A stretch of DNA of 64,000 nt from Aedoeadaptatus ivorii. GTDB taxonomy: Bacteria > Bacillota > Clostridia > Tissierellales > Peptoniphilaceae. Positions within the stretch are counted from its first letter, which is position 1; every line of letters begins with the position of its first letter. Below the pieces are notes generated by a model. It was not told where the DNA came from. It ran no database searches and saw only the letters and a list, made by a program, of their open reading frames with translations. The position numbers were made by a program, and so were the translations under genes. The DNA is taken from positions 186,001-250,000 of the forward strand of contig NZ_JAUSWF010000001.1 of the NCBI RefSeq assembly GCF_030815095.1, written 5' to 3'. Of this stretch, positions 51,531-59,999 are shown in pieces.

Positions 51531-52529
51531 ATGACGACTATACTCGGTTCGATTTTTGTATTCGTATTGATCATCGCCCTACACGAATTGGGGCATTTTG
51601 CCATGGCGAAGGCCGTCGGCATTAAGGTCAACGAATATTCCATAGGCATGGGGCCCGCGCTGTGGAAGAAGCAAAAAGGCGAAACACAATACAGTTTGCG
51701 GGCACTTCCCATAGGCGGATACGTCGCCATGGAAGGAGAAGAGGATGCCTCGGACGATCCCCGATCCTTTAATAACGCATCGGTCGCGGCGCGAATGGCC
51801 GTGGTGGTAAGTGGTGCGGCGATGAACTTCGTATTGGCCTTTGTCGCCTTTACCTTATTTTTAATGATCAGCGGCTATCCGACGCAAACGGTAGATACCG
51901 TAATCGAAGGATCTCCCGCACAAGCGGCGGGGATGCGTGCAGGCGATACGATCCTTTCCGTTGACGATCGCGAGGTCCGAAGCTGGGAAGATTTTTCCGG
52001 CTATGTCGCGGATAAACAAGGAACGCTCTCCGTTTCGGTGAATCGTGACGGCAATACACTTTCTTTTTCTGTAATGCCGAAGACGGAAAACGGAAAGAGC
52101 ATCATCGGCGTCAAGCCGACGAGTGAATTTCATCCCATACGCGCAATCGCGGATGGTGCGTCCATGACGGGCGGCGTCGTCCTTACGATTTTCGACGTAT
52201 TGGGAAAACTCTTTAGCGGCGCCGTCGGCGTCGACAATCTATCTGGTCCGGTAGGGGTCGTAAAGATCATCGGAGATTCCGCAAAATACGGCTTTGCCTC
52301 GCTGATGTTTATCACGGGGTATATCTCCGCCAACCTGGGTTTTATGAACCTGCTGCCGATTCCCGCCTTGGACGGGGGAAAGCTCTTGTTCCTTTTGATC
52401 GAGGCAATTCGCGGAAAAGCGGTGGACGAAAAGCTGGAAATGGGTCTTTCTCTGATCAGCATCACCCTTTTGTTCGGCCTGATGATCTATGTGACAATTT
52501 TTGGAGATATTGCCCGATTTATAAAATAG
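51531..52529 (+). CDS. rseP: RIP metalloprotease RseP
   Basis: This M50 membrane protease performs site-2 cleavage of anti-sigma factors and signal-peptide remnants. The 332-residue protein has HELGH at 18-22 in the first helix, a single PDZ domain (about 105-190), and NLLPIPALDGGK in the third helix. ATG 51531 is preferred to an upstream in-frame ATG because AGGAGG precedes it. It is followed by ispG. Confidence 0.96.
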   Translation: MTTILGSIFVFVLIIALHELGHFAMAKAVGIKVNEYSIGMGPALWKKQKGETQYSLRALPIGGYVAMEGEEDASDDPRSFNNASVAARMAVVVSGAAMNFVLAFVAFTLFLMISGYPTQTVDTVIEGSPAQAAGMRAGDTILSVDDREVRSWEDFSGYVADKQGTLSVSVNRDGNTLSFSVMPKTENGKSIIGVKPTSEFHPIRAIADGASMTGGVVLTIFDVLGKLFSGAVGVDNLSGPVGVVKIIGDSAKYGFASLMFITGYISANLGFMNLLPIPALDGGKLLFLLIEAIRGKAVDEKLEMGLSLISITLLFGLMIYVTIFGDIARFIK

Positions 52530-52542
52530 AGGGAGGATATCG

Positions 52543-53601
52543 ATGGCTGAGAATACGAGACAAATCATGGTGGGAGACGTCGCCGTCGGCGGCGGCGCGC
52601 CGATCAGCATTCAGTCCATGACCAATACCAAGACGAAGGATACCGATTCGACGGTTCGACAGATTCACCGCTTGGAAGCGGTGGGTTGCGACATCGTTCG
52701 GGTGGCCGTAAACGATGCGGACGATGCAAAGGCACTTCCTAAAATACGATCGGCGATTTCGATCCCCGTAATCGCCGACATTCAATTCGATTACAAATTG
52801 GCCCTCTATGCCGTAGAACACGGCGTAGACGGCCTTCGGATCAACCCCGGAAATATCGGTGAGGACTGGAAAATTCGAGAAGTCGCAGAAGCCGCAAAGG
52901 CCCAGGGGCTTTCGATTCGCGTCGGTGTAAACTCCGGCTCTGTCAAGCGCGCTTTTATCGACAAATTCGGGGGCGTCAATCCCGATTCTATCGTCGGATC
53001 CGCTTTAGAAGAAACAGAGATGTTGGAAAAATTTGGTTTTCGCGACATAAAAGTTTCGCTGAAGTCATCGGATGTCCACCAATCCGTCGAAAGCTACCGC
53101 AAATTTGCCGCCCTTACGGACTATCCGCTGCACTTGGGCATTACCGAAGCCGGTGCGGGCGAAAGGGGCATCGTAAAATCCGCCATGGGTCTCGGGATTT
53201 TGCTGTACGAAGGCATTGGCGATACGATGCGCGTCTCCTTGACCGGCGACCCGACCGATGAAGTACAGACGGCAAAGTTGATTTTATCGGGATTGGGGCT
53301 GCGAACAGACGGAATCGAGATCGTCTCCTGCCCGACTTGCGGTCGCACCGAGATCGATTTGATCGGTATCGTAAAAGAAGCGGAAGAGCGTTTTAAGGAT
53401 CTCGACTTTCAGGGCAAAATCGCGATTATGGGTTGCAGAGTCAACGGGCCCGGCGAAGCACAAGAAGCCGACTACGGCATTTGCGGCGGAAACGGCCGCG
53501 GCGTGATCTTCAAAAAAGGCAAGGTCATCCGCTCGGTTTCGGAATCGGAGCTGCTCGACGGACTGATCGAGTGCATAGAAAGGGATCGTCTTGAAAAATA
53601 A
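52543..53601 (+). CDS. ispG: 4-hydroxy-3-methylbut-2-en-1-yl diphosphate synthase
   Basis: IspG is the penultimate MEP-pathway enzyme and supplies the substrate of IspH. The 352-residue protein has a TIM barrel (PISIQSMTNTKTKD at the start) and a 4Fe-4S domain with C263, C266 (CPTCGR) and C298 (MGCRVNGPGEA), and the conserved Glu. GGGAGGATAT lies before the ATG. Its last 11 bases overlap polC. Confidence 0.96.
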   Translation: MAENTRQIMVGDVAVGGGAPISIQSMTNTKTKDTDSTVRQIHRLEAVGCDIVRVAVNDADDAKALPKIRSAISIPVIADIQFDYKLALYAVEHGVDGLRINPGNIGEDWKIREVAEAAKAQGLSIRVGVNSGSVKRAFIDKFGGVNPDSIVGSALEETEMLEKFGFRDIKVSLKSSDVHQSVESYRKFAALTDYPLHLGITEAGAGERGIVKSAMGLGILLYEGIGDTMRVSLTGDPTDEVQTAKLILSGLGLRTDGIEIVSCPTCGRTEIDLIGIVKEAEERFKDLDFQGKIAIMGCRVNGPGEAQEADYGICGGNGRGVIFKKGKVIRSVSESELLDGLIECIERDRLEK

Positions 53602-56600
53602 ATCCGAAAATCCATCAGAGCGCGCTCTGGTGGATTTTATGCTAAATAGAAACATCAAAGTGAATAAGATCGTCTACGCTCCCGATCGCGCGGAAATCGT
53701 CTGTTATAGCGAATCCGTAGACGACGATTCGCAGCGGTTCAGCGATCTGATGACCCGCTGTTTTTCGGGTGTATCGATTCGAATGCATCATGAACAGACA
53801 CCCGAGGCCGTCCCCGTCAAAGACCTCTCTTCCGAAGATATATTGGAATTTTTGCGGGGTCGCATCGCTTCTTCGCAGGCTTGGCTCGACGCAAACAGCT
53901 GCAAAATCGAAAAAGACAGCATTACCCTCCGCGTGCCGAATGTTACCATGGAAAGAAATATTGCCGCCCTCTCTTTAGAAGCGGAACTGGAGAAAATCAG
54001 CGGCCATTCCTATCGGATTTGTTGCAAAGTGGAAGAAGCGGAGGCGGAGATAGAAGCACTGTGTTCGCAGATGGACGACGAGGAGTCCGAATTCTGTGCG
54101 CGCTATCAGGCGGAGGCGGCAAAGTTTGAAAAACAAGAAGCCGCTCAGATCGAGGAGAATTATATCTTCGGCAAGGACAATTTCGACGCACCCATGCCGC
54201 TTTCGGATTGTCGAGGCGGAGAAACTGTGACCGTAGCGGGACAGGTGTTTCAAACGGATCGCCGCAATATCAAAAACAACAAGACGCTTTTTATATTATC
54301 GATCTACGATGGAAGCGACAGCCGCAATGTAAAAGCCTTTGTCAAAGACGAAGAAGCCGATGCGTTTGCCGCGCATTTTAAGACCGGTGCGGACATTCTC
54401 GTGCGCGGAAAATTCGAATACGACAGTTTTGACCGCAACGAGAGCATTATGGCGAGGAGTATAAAGAACATCTTCGTAGAACGGCGCACCGACACGGCAC
54501 CCGAAAAGCGGATCGAGCTACATCTGCACACCAAAATGAGCAATATGGCGGGCTGTGAAAGTATCGGCGCCTTTGCCCGTCGCGCAAAGGAATGGGGCCA
54601 CAGTGCCATCGCGATCACAGACGACAATGTGGTCCAGGGCTATCCCGATGCGATGCAGGCAGCCAAAAAACACGATATGCGCATTCTCTATGGCATCGAT
54701 GCCGATATCGTCGACGACAAAGAGAAAATTTTTAAGAATCCGGACGGCGTTCGACACGATCTAAGCTATATCGTCTTCGACTTGGAGACGACGGGTTTTT
54801 CTCCGCGCTTCGACGAAATTACGGAGATCGGCGCCGTGAAAATCGAGAAGGGACGAATCGTCTCTCGATTTTCGACATTTGTTAATCCCGGACGGCCGAT
54901 CCCGGAAAAGATCGTCGAATTGACGGGCATCACCGACGATATGGTAAAGGATGCGCCGAAGATCGACGAGATCTTGCCGGAATTTGAATTCTTTATCGGC
55001 GAAGGGATCTTGGTCGCCCACAATGCCACCTTTGACTCGCGCTTTTTGGAATTTCGACGTCCCGAAAAACCGCGCTATGCGACCATCGATACGCTCTTGT
55101 TGTCCCAATGCCTTCCGATTTCTGTAAAAAACTACAAACTCGGGACCCTGGCAAAGCGCTTCGGCATCTCGCTAAACGGCGCCCACCGCGCCGTCAACGA
55201 CGCCGAGGCGACGGCGGAGCTGTTCTTGGAATTGCAAAAACTCGCCGCCCGAGAAGGCGTAGATGCACCGGAGTCGTATGAAGAACTCTACCACCCCCAT
55301 CCGGAGCGCCTTTTTCCGACAAAACTGACCCTTTTCCCCAAAAATTTAGAGGCCCTTACCGAACTGTACCGATTGGTCTCGGATTCGCACACAAAGACGT
55401 TTTTCCGCACGGCGCGCATCCCGCGCTCTAAATTGGAAGCCGTACGGGAGGATTTCATCGTAGGCAGCGGGGGAGAAAGCGGAGAACTCATAGATGCCTA
55501 TCTGCGCGGCGCCTCGGACGCGGAATTGAAGGATCACATTCGCCGCTGCGATTATGTCGAAGTTTCCCCGCCGCCTCGGTATAGAAAAGCCTATTTCGAC
55601 GGTCTGCTCCAGTCACAGGCGGATGCGGAAGAGATGATTTGCCACATTTTGCGTCTTGCCGATGCAGAAGGCGTACCCGTCGTCGCCTCCTCCGATGTGC
55701 GCTATATGGATCCGGATGATTATTTGTATTTTGAGATCTTGAAGCACGCAAAATTTAGCGGCCGGGCGATGGGCAATTCCCATGCCTATTTTATGACGAC
55801 GGACGAAATGCTCGCGGCTTTTGATTTTCTGGGGCAGGAGACGGCGCATCGGATCGTGATCGAAAATCCTTTCGACATCGTCTCGGCAATCGAAGAAATC
55901 CAACCGATCCCTTCGGGTAAATTTCCTCCGAAGATTCAAAATGCCGATGTCGATTTGCGCAACGATACCTACAAACGGGCGCGGGAAATCTACGGCGACC
56001 CGCTGCCCGAAATCGTCGAACAAAGGCTCGAGAAAGAACTTACCAGTATCATCGGAAACGGCTATGCCGTGATGTATCGCATCGCCCAAAAGCTCGTCAA
56101 AAAATCCAATGACGACGGATATTATGTGGGTTCGCGGGGATCGGTCGGTTCCTCTCTCGTTGCGACGATGACGGGCATTACCGAAGTCAACCCGCTTTCG
56201 CCGCACTATGTCTGTCCGGACTGCGGATTTAGCGATTTTTCGGTGGAGGAGAGCATCAGTTCCGGTTTCGATCTGCCAAAGAGAAACTGTCCCGAATGCG
56301 GCGCGCCCTTGCGACGGGATGGGCACAAAATCCCCTTCGAAGTCTTTTTGGGCTTCTATGGCGATAAGGAACCGGATATCGACTTGAACTTTGCCGGGGA
56401 ATACCAACCCACGGCGCACAAGTTTATCGAAGACAGTTTCGGCGAAGGCTTTGTGTTCCGCGCCGGCACCATAGGCACTTTGGCGGAGAAGACCGCCTAC
56501 GGTTTCGTGCGGAAGTATCTCGAAGAGAATAATATCCTCAAAAATCCCGTAGAAATTCAACGCCTCGCCAAGGGCATCGAAGGGGTCAAGCGGACCAGCG

Positions 56601-57820
56601 GACAGCACCCCGGCGGCATTATGATCGTGCCCAAAGACGAAGACATTCACCATTTTTCGCCGATCCAATTTCCGGCGGACGATGCGAAGAAAAACGTGAT
56701 TACCACGCATTTCGATTACCATTCCATCAGCGAAAACATTTTGAAACTCGACATCCTCGGCCACGACGCGCCGACGATTTTGCGCATGTTGGAAGATCTT
56801 ACGCATACGCATATGGAAGATGCCGAAATCACCGACCCCGCGGTGAAAGGGCTGTTTCTTTCCGCAGAGGGTCTGGGGATGGACGAAGACGTCTTCACCT
56901 GCCAGACGGGGACTTTGGGAATTCCGGAGTTCGGCACGAACTTCGTCGTGCGAATGCTACTGGAGACCAAACCCGACAGCTTCGGTTCTCTCGTCAATAT
57001 TTCTGGGCTTTCTCACGGCACGGACGTGTGGACCGGCAATGCCCAGGAGCTGGTGAATAGCAACCGAGCGAGCATTTCCGAAGTCATCAGTACCCGAGAA
57101 GACATTATGAACTACCTGATTCGCGCAGGGGCGGAAAACAAAGTCGCCTTCGATACCATGGAGGCGGTTCGAAAGGGCCGCGGCATTCCGGAAAAGTATG
57201 CGGATATCCTTCATTCTCTGAAATTGCCGGAATGGTATCTGGAAAGCTGCCAAAAAATTCAGTATATGTTCCCGCGCGCCCACGCCGTCGCCTATGTACT
57301 CACCAGTCTGCGGATTGCCTGGTATAAGGTGCATTACCCCCTTGCCTTTTATGCGGCCTACTTTACCACGAAGCTTTCGGATCTGAACGGCGAGGTAATT
57401 TTAAGCGGATCGGAGGGGGTCAAAAGGCGCATGCAAGCCATTGAAGCGCTGAATTTTGAAGCGACCAAAAAAGAAAAGGATGAATTTCAACTGCTGCGCT
57501 CGGTCATGGAGATGTTTGCGCGGGGGTATGAATTTGCTCCGATTCTGCTTGAGAAATCCCATCATAGGAAGTTTTTGATCGAAGACGGAAAAATTCTTCC
57601 ACCATTCGGCGCATTGCCCGGCGTCGGCGAAACCGTAGCCCGGGAAATCTATCGGGAAAGAAAGCAGGCGCCGTTTTTGTCGGTAGAGGATCTCGTATCC
57701 CGTACCGGCGCTTCGAAGACGGTCGTCGAGATGCTTTCTGCCCACGGCGTACTGGACGGAATCCCGAAAGACAATCAGTTGAGTATGCTCGATATCATTG
57801 GCGGCATGGCCAAAATGTGA
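53591..57820 (+). CDS. polC: DNA polymerase III alpha subunit, PolC type
   Basis: This is the main replicative polymerase of low-GC Gram-positives, 1409 residues. In order: N-terminal domains, OB fold (about 205-295), first PHP half (about 305-385), DEDDh proofreading exonuclease (about 390-560; D397, E399 in DLETTG), second PHP half (about 575-760), and polymerase with YVGSRGSVGSS, a four-Cys zinc site (CPDC, CPEC) and catalytic D929/D931 in PDIDLNF. The PHP domain looks degenerate: TDDN (343-346) replaces TDHG and DVRY (R704) replaces DVHY. The start is TTG inside ispG with AAGGG about eight bases upstream. Confidence 0.97.
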   Translation: MKNKSENPSERALVDFMLNRNIKVNKIVYAPDRAEIVCYSESVDDDSQRFSDLMTRCFSGVSIRMHHEQTPEAVPVKDLSSEDILEFLRGRIASSQAWLDANSCKIEKDSITLRVPNVTMERNIAALSLEAELEKISGHSYRICCKVEEAEAEIEALCSQMDDEESEFCARYQAEAAKFEKQEAAQIEENYIFGKDNFDAPMPLSDCRGGETVTVAGQVFQTDRRNIKNNKTLFILSIYDGSDSRNVKAFVKDEEADAFAAHFKTGADILVRGKFEYDSFDRNESIMARSIKNIFVERRTDTAPEKRIELHLHTKMSNMAGCESIGAFARRAKEWGHSAIAITDDNVVQGYPDAMQAAKKHDMRILYGIDADIVDDKEKIFKNPDGVRHDLSYIVFDLETTGFSPRFDEITEIGAVKIEKGRIVSRFSTFVNPGRPIPEKIVELTGITDDMVKDAPKIDEILPEFEFFIGEGILVAHNATFDSRFLEFRRPEKPRYATIDTLLLSQCLPISVKNYKLGTLAKRFGISLNGAHRAVNDAEATAELFLELQKLAAREGVDAPESYEELYHPHPERLFPTKLTLFPKNLEALTELYRLVSDSHTKTFFRTARIPRSKLEAVREDFIVGSGGESGELIDAYLRGASDAELKDHIRRCDYVEVSPPPRYRKAYFDGLLQSQADAEEMICHILRLADAEGVPVVASSDVRYMDPDDYLYFEILKHAKFSGRAMGNSHAYFMTTDEMLAAFDFLGQETAHRIVIENPFDIVSAIEEIQPIPSGKFPPKIQNADVDLRNDTYKRAREIYGDPLPEIVEQRLEKELTSIIGNGYAVMYRIAQKLVKKSNDDGYYVGSRGSVGSSLVATMTGITEVNPLSPHYVCPDCGFSDFSVEESISSGFDLPKRNCPECGAPLRRDGHKIPFEVFLGFYGDKEPDIDLNFAGEYQPTAHKFIEDSFGEGFVFRAGTIGTLAEKTAYGFVRKYLEENNILKNPVEIQRLAKGIEGVKRTSGQHPGGIMIVPKDEDIHHFSPIQFPADDAKKNVITTHFDYHSISENILKLDILGHDAPTILRMLEDLTHTHMEDAEITDPAVKGLFLSAEGLGMDEDVFTCQTGTLGIPEFGTNFVVRMLLETKPDSFGSLVNISGLSHGTDVWTGNAQELVNSNRASISEVISTREDIMNYLIRAGAENKVAFDTMEAVRKGRGIPEKYADILHSLKLPEWYLESCQKIQYMFPRAHAVAYVLTSLRIAWYKVHYPLAFYAAYFTTKLSDLNGEVILSGSEGVKRRMQAIEALNFEATKKEKDEFQLLRSVMEMFARGYEFAPILLEKSHHRKFLIEDGKILPPFGALPGVGETVAREIYRERKQAPFLSVEDLVSRTGASKTVVEMLSAHGVLDGIPKDNQLSMLDIIGGMAKM

Positions 57821-57826
57821 TATACT
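57798..57826 (+). promoter_or_regulatory. Promoter for the rimP-nusA-infB operon, inside the polC 3' end
   Basis: TTGGCG (57798-57803) and TATACT (57821-57826) are 17 bases apart, with TGA before the -10 (extended -10). A strong hairpin terminator begins 22 bases downstream, before rimP. Confidence 0.65.
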
Positions 57827-57847
57827 GAAGTGAAGTTAGACGAGTGA

Positions 57848-57879
57848 AACTAGAGTGGGGCCCCCACTCTAGTTTTTTA
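57848..57879 (+). terminator. Leader terminator (candidate attenuator) before rimP
   Basis: A perfect 11-bp stem (57848-57858 with 57864-57874) with a GGCCC loop runs into six Ts (57873-57878). It lies after the operon promoter and just before the rimP ribosome-binding site, so every transcript of rimP-nusA-infB must read through it. Confidence 0.92.
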
Positions 57880-57893
57880 TGGGAGGTGAGTTC

Positions 57894-58355
57894 TTGAAAA
57901 GTTCTCAAATGCGGGAGAAGATCTGTGCCGCTGCCGAAAAAGCAGCCGCCCGATTGGATTATGAAGTGGTCGAAGTGGAGATTCTTCGAAAAGAGCCGGC
58001 GCGTATCATCATTACTGTGTATCACGCCGACGGGGTGGATATCGACGACTGCGCCGAAATCTCTCGAGATGTCGACGAACAAATCGAAAACGAAGACCTA
58101 TTTCCGGGCGCCTATACCCTGGAGGTACAGTCTCCCGGACTGGACCGGCCGATCCGAAGCCGCGACGATTACAGAAGAAATCTGGGCAAAAAAGTCGAAG
58201 TCCGACTGTATAAGAAATTAGAGAATAAAAAGGACTTTGTGGGAATTCTCGCGGATTACGGCGAGGATACCGTAGATATCCGAGAGGAAGACGGCCGAAT
58301 TGTCACCCTCGATTCAAAATCCATCTCTTTAATGCGACAGGTCATTGAATTTTAG
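57894..58355 (+). CDS. rimP: Ribosome maturation factor RimP
   Basis: RimP assists 30S assembly. The 153-residue protein has the two-domain fold with LDYEVVEVEI, the DGVDIDDCAEISRDV strand-helix and the family segment EVQSPGLDRPI. The TTG at 57894 is chosen because GGAGGTG (57882-57888) lies five bases before it; an in-frame ATG at 57879 overlaps the ribosome-binding site. nusA follows after 17 bases. Confidence 0.95.
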   Translation: MKSSQMREKICAAAEKAAARLDYEVVEVEILRKEPARIIITVYHADGVDIDDCAEISRDVDEQIENEDLFPGAYTLEVQSPGLDRPIRSRDDYRRNLGKKVEVRLYKKLENKKDFVGILADYGEDTVDIREEDGRIVTLDSKSISLMRQVIEF

Positions 58356-58372
58356 GAGGCAATGAAACGATA

Positions 58373-59695
58373 ATGAATGAAGAGTTTATTTACGCTCTGA
58401 AAGAAATAGAAAATGAAAAGGGAATAAAAGAAGAAGTCATTCTGGAAGCCCTGGAGTCCGCATTGCTCTCCAGCTATAAGAAAAATTTCGGAACGGCTCA
58501 AAATGTCGTGGTAGAGATCGATCGGGAAAACGGAGAAATTTCTATTTCCGCCGAACGCCTCGTCGTAGACGAAGTATTCGACGAAAATACCGAGATCAGC
58601 CTCGAAGAGGCGCGCGCTACGTATCCGGAGATGGAGACGGGAGATGTATATTACGATAAAATCGATCCCGAAAAATTCGGACGCATTGCCGCACAAACGG
58701 CGCGACAAGTGGTCATTCAGCGCATAAAAGACGCCGAGCGAGAAGTGATCTACGACGATTATGCCGATCGGGAAAATGAAATCATCACCAACGAGGTGCA
58801 GCGCACCAGCAAGGGGAATGTGTTCGTCGACTTAGGCAAGACCGAGGCAATTCTTCCCATATCCGAACAAATTCCGGGGGAATCGTATCGGCAAGGCGAT
58901 CGATACAAGATGCTGATCCTGGAGGTCAATCGACAGCCGAAGGGGCCGCAGATCGTCCTTTCTCGGAGCCACCCGAATTTGGTACGCCGCTTATTCGAGC
59001 TGGAAGTACCGGAAATCCACGACGGCGTGGTGGAAATTTATTCCATTGCCAGAGAAGCGGGCAGTCGCACGAAGCTCGCGGTCTTCTCGAAAGACGAAGA
59101 TGTGGATCCCTTGGGCGCTTGCGTGGGCTTCAAGGGCAGCCGTGTAAAGACCATCGTCGAAGAACTCCACGACGAGAAGATCGATATCGTGATCTGGGAA
59201 AAGGACATCGGCAAATTCATAGGCAATGCGCTGAGTCCTTCGAAGGTCGTGGACGTATTCATCAACCAAAAAGAAAAATCCGCCCTCGTGGTAGTACCCG
59301 ATTACCAACTGTCTTTGGCCATCGGAAAAGAGGGCCAAAATGCGCGGCTTGCTGCCAAGCTGACCAATTGGAAGATCGATATCAAATCCGAAACGCAATT
59401 TCAGGAATATCTGGATGCGCTCGAGACGAATATAGCGGATTTTCGCGCGTCCTTTGAAACACAACACGGCGCATCCCACGATACCGACGTCTCGGGATAT
59501 GGCGATACAGAAGACGGATCCGATAATTTTGCCAGCATTGAAGGCCTGACGGGCTTGGACCTTTCGAATCTGTTTGCCGATGCACAACCGGAGGAGAATG
59601 CAGAAGAGGCGGCGCCGGCTGATGCCGAAGAGCTAGCAGATGCGGAAGCCATTGATGCGGCAGGCGATCCGGACGTTCACGAAACGGAGCAATAG
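58373..59695 (+). CDS. nusA: Transcription termination/antitermination factor NusA
   Basis: NusA binds RNA polymerase and nascent RNA and modulates pausing and termination. The 440-residue protein has the N-terminal RNAP-binding domain (1-125), S1 domain (about 135-200), and KH1-KH2 (about 205-345, with GFKGSRVKTIVEEL and AIGKEGQNARLA). Beyond KH2 there is a 90-residue acidic tail rich in Ala, Asp and Glu, longer than in Bacillus NusA (about 371 residues). AGGAGG precedes the ATG. Confidence 0.96.
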   Translation: MNEEFIYALKEIENEKGIKEEVILEALESALLSSYKKNFGTAQNVVVEIDRENGEISISAERLVVDEVFDENTEISLEEARATYPEMETGDVYYDKIDPEKFGRIAAQTARQVVIQRIKDAEREVIYDDYADRENEIITNEVQRTSKGNVFVDLGKTEAILPISEQIPGESYRQGDRYKMLILEVNRQPKGPQIVLSRSHPNLVRRLFELEVPEIHDGVVEIYSIAREAGSRTKLAVFSKDEDVDPLGACVGFKGSRVKTIVEELHDEKIDIVIWEKDIGKFIGNALSPSKVVDVFINQKEKSALVVVPDYQLSLAIGKEGQNARLAAKLTNWKIDIKSETQFQEYLDALETNIADFRASFETQHGASHDTDVSGYGDTEDGSDNFASIEGLTGLDLSNLFADAQPEENAEEAAPADAEELADAEAIDAAGDPDVHETEQ

Positions 59696-59706
59696 CGGGG
59701 AATACA

Positions 59707-59976
59707 ATGGCGAAACCGAAAAAAATCCCCATGCGCAAATGCGTAGGTTGCGGCGTAGCAAAGCCGAAAGCAGAATTAATGCGCGTAGTCAGAAATCAAG
59801 AACAAGAGGTTTTTATAGACGAAACAGGAAAGGCGAACGGTCGAGGTGCCTATATTTGCAAGGACGAAGCTTGCCTGCATAAAGCACAAAAATCGAAGGC
59901 CTTTCATAGAGCGCTGGGAGCGGAAATCCCGGCGGCGACTTTTGAAGTATTGAGAGAATCTTTGAAAGATCTATAA
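59707..59976 (+). CDS. rnpM: RNase P modulator RnpM (YlxR, DUF448)
   Basis: This 89-residue protein has the YlxR signature RKCVGCG near the N-terminus and the conserved GRGAYIC, with four cysteines and a basic surface. YlxR-type proteins bind the RNase P RNA and modulate its activity in Bacillus. In most Firmicutes ylxQ (an L7Ae-like protein) lies between this gene and infB; here infB follows after 23 bases. Confidence 0.93.
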   Translation: MAKPKKIPMRKCVGCGVAKPKAELMRVVRNQEQEVFIDETGKANGRGAYICKDEACLHKAQKSKAFHRALGAEIPAATFEVLRESLKDL

Positions 59977-59999
59977 TCCTCTACTTAGGAGGTGTTCTC

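Noticed and set aside
55613..56812. Minus-strand open frame of about 400 codons inside polC
   Set aside because: Composition-driven shadow of polC. The plus-strand frame has continuous polymerase motifs; the antisense product resembles nothing known.
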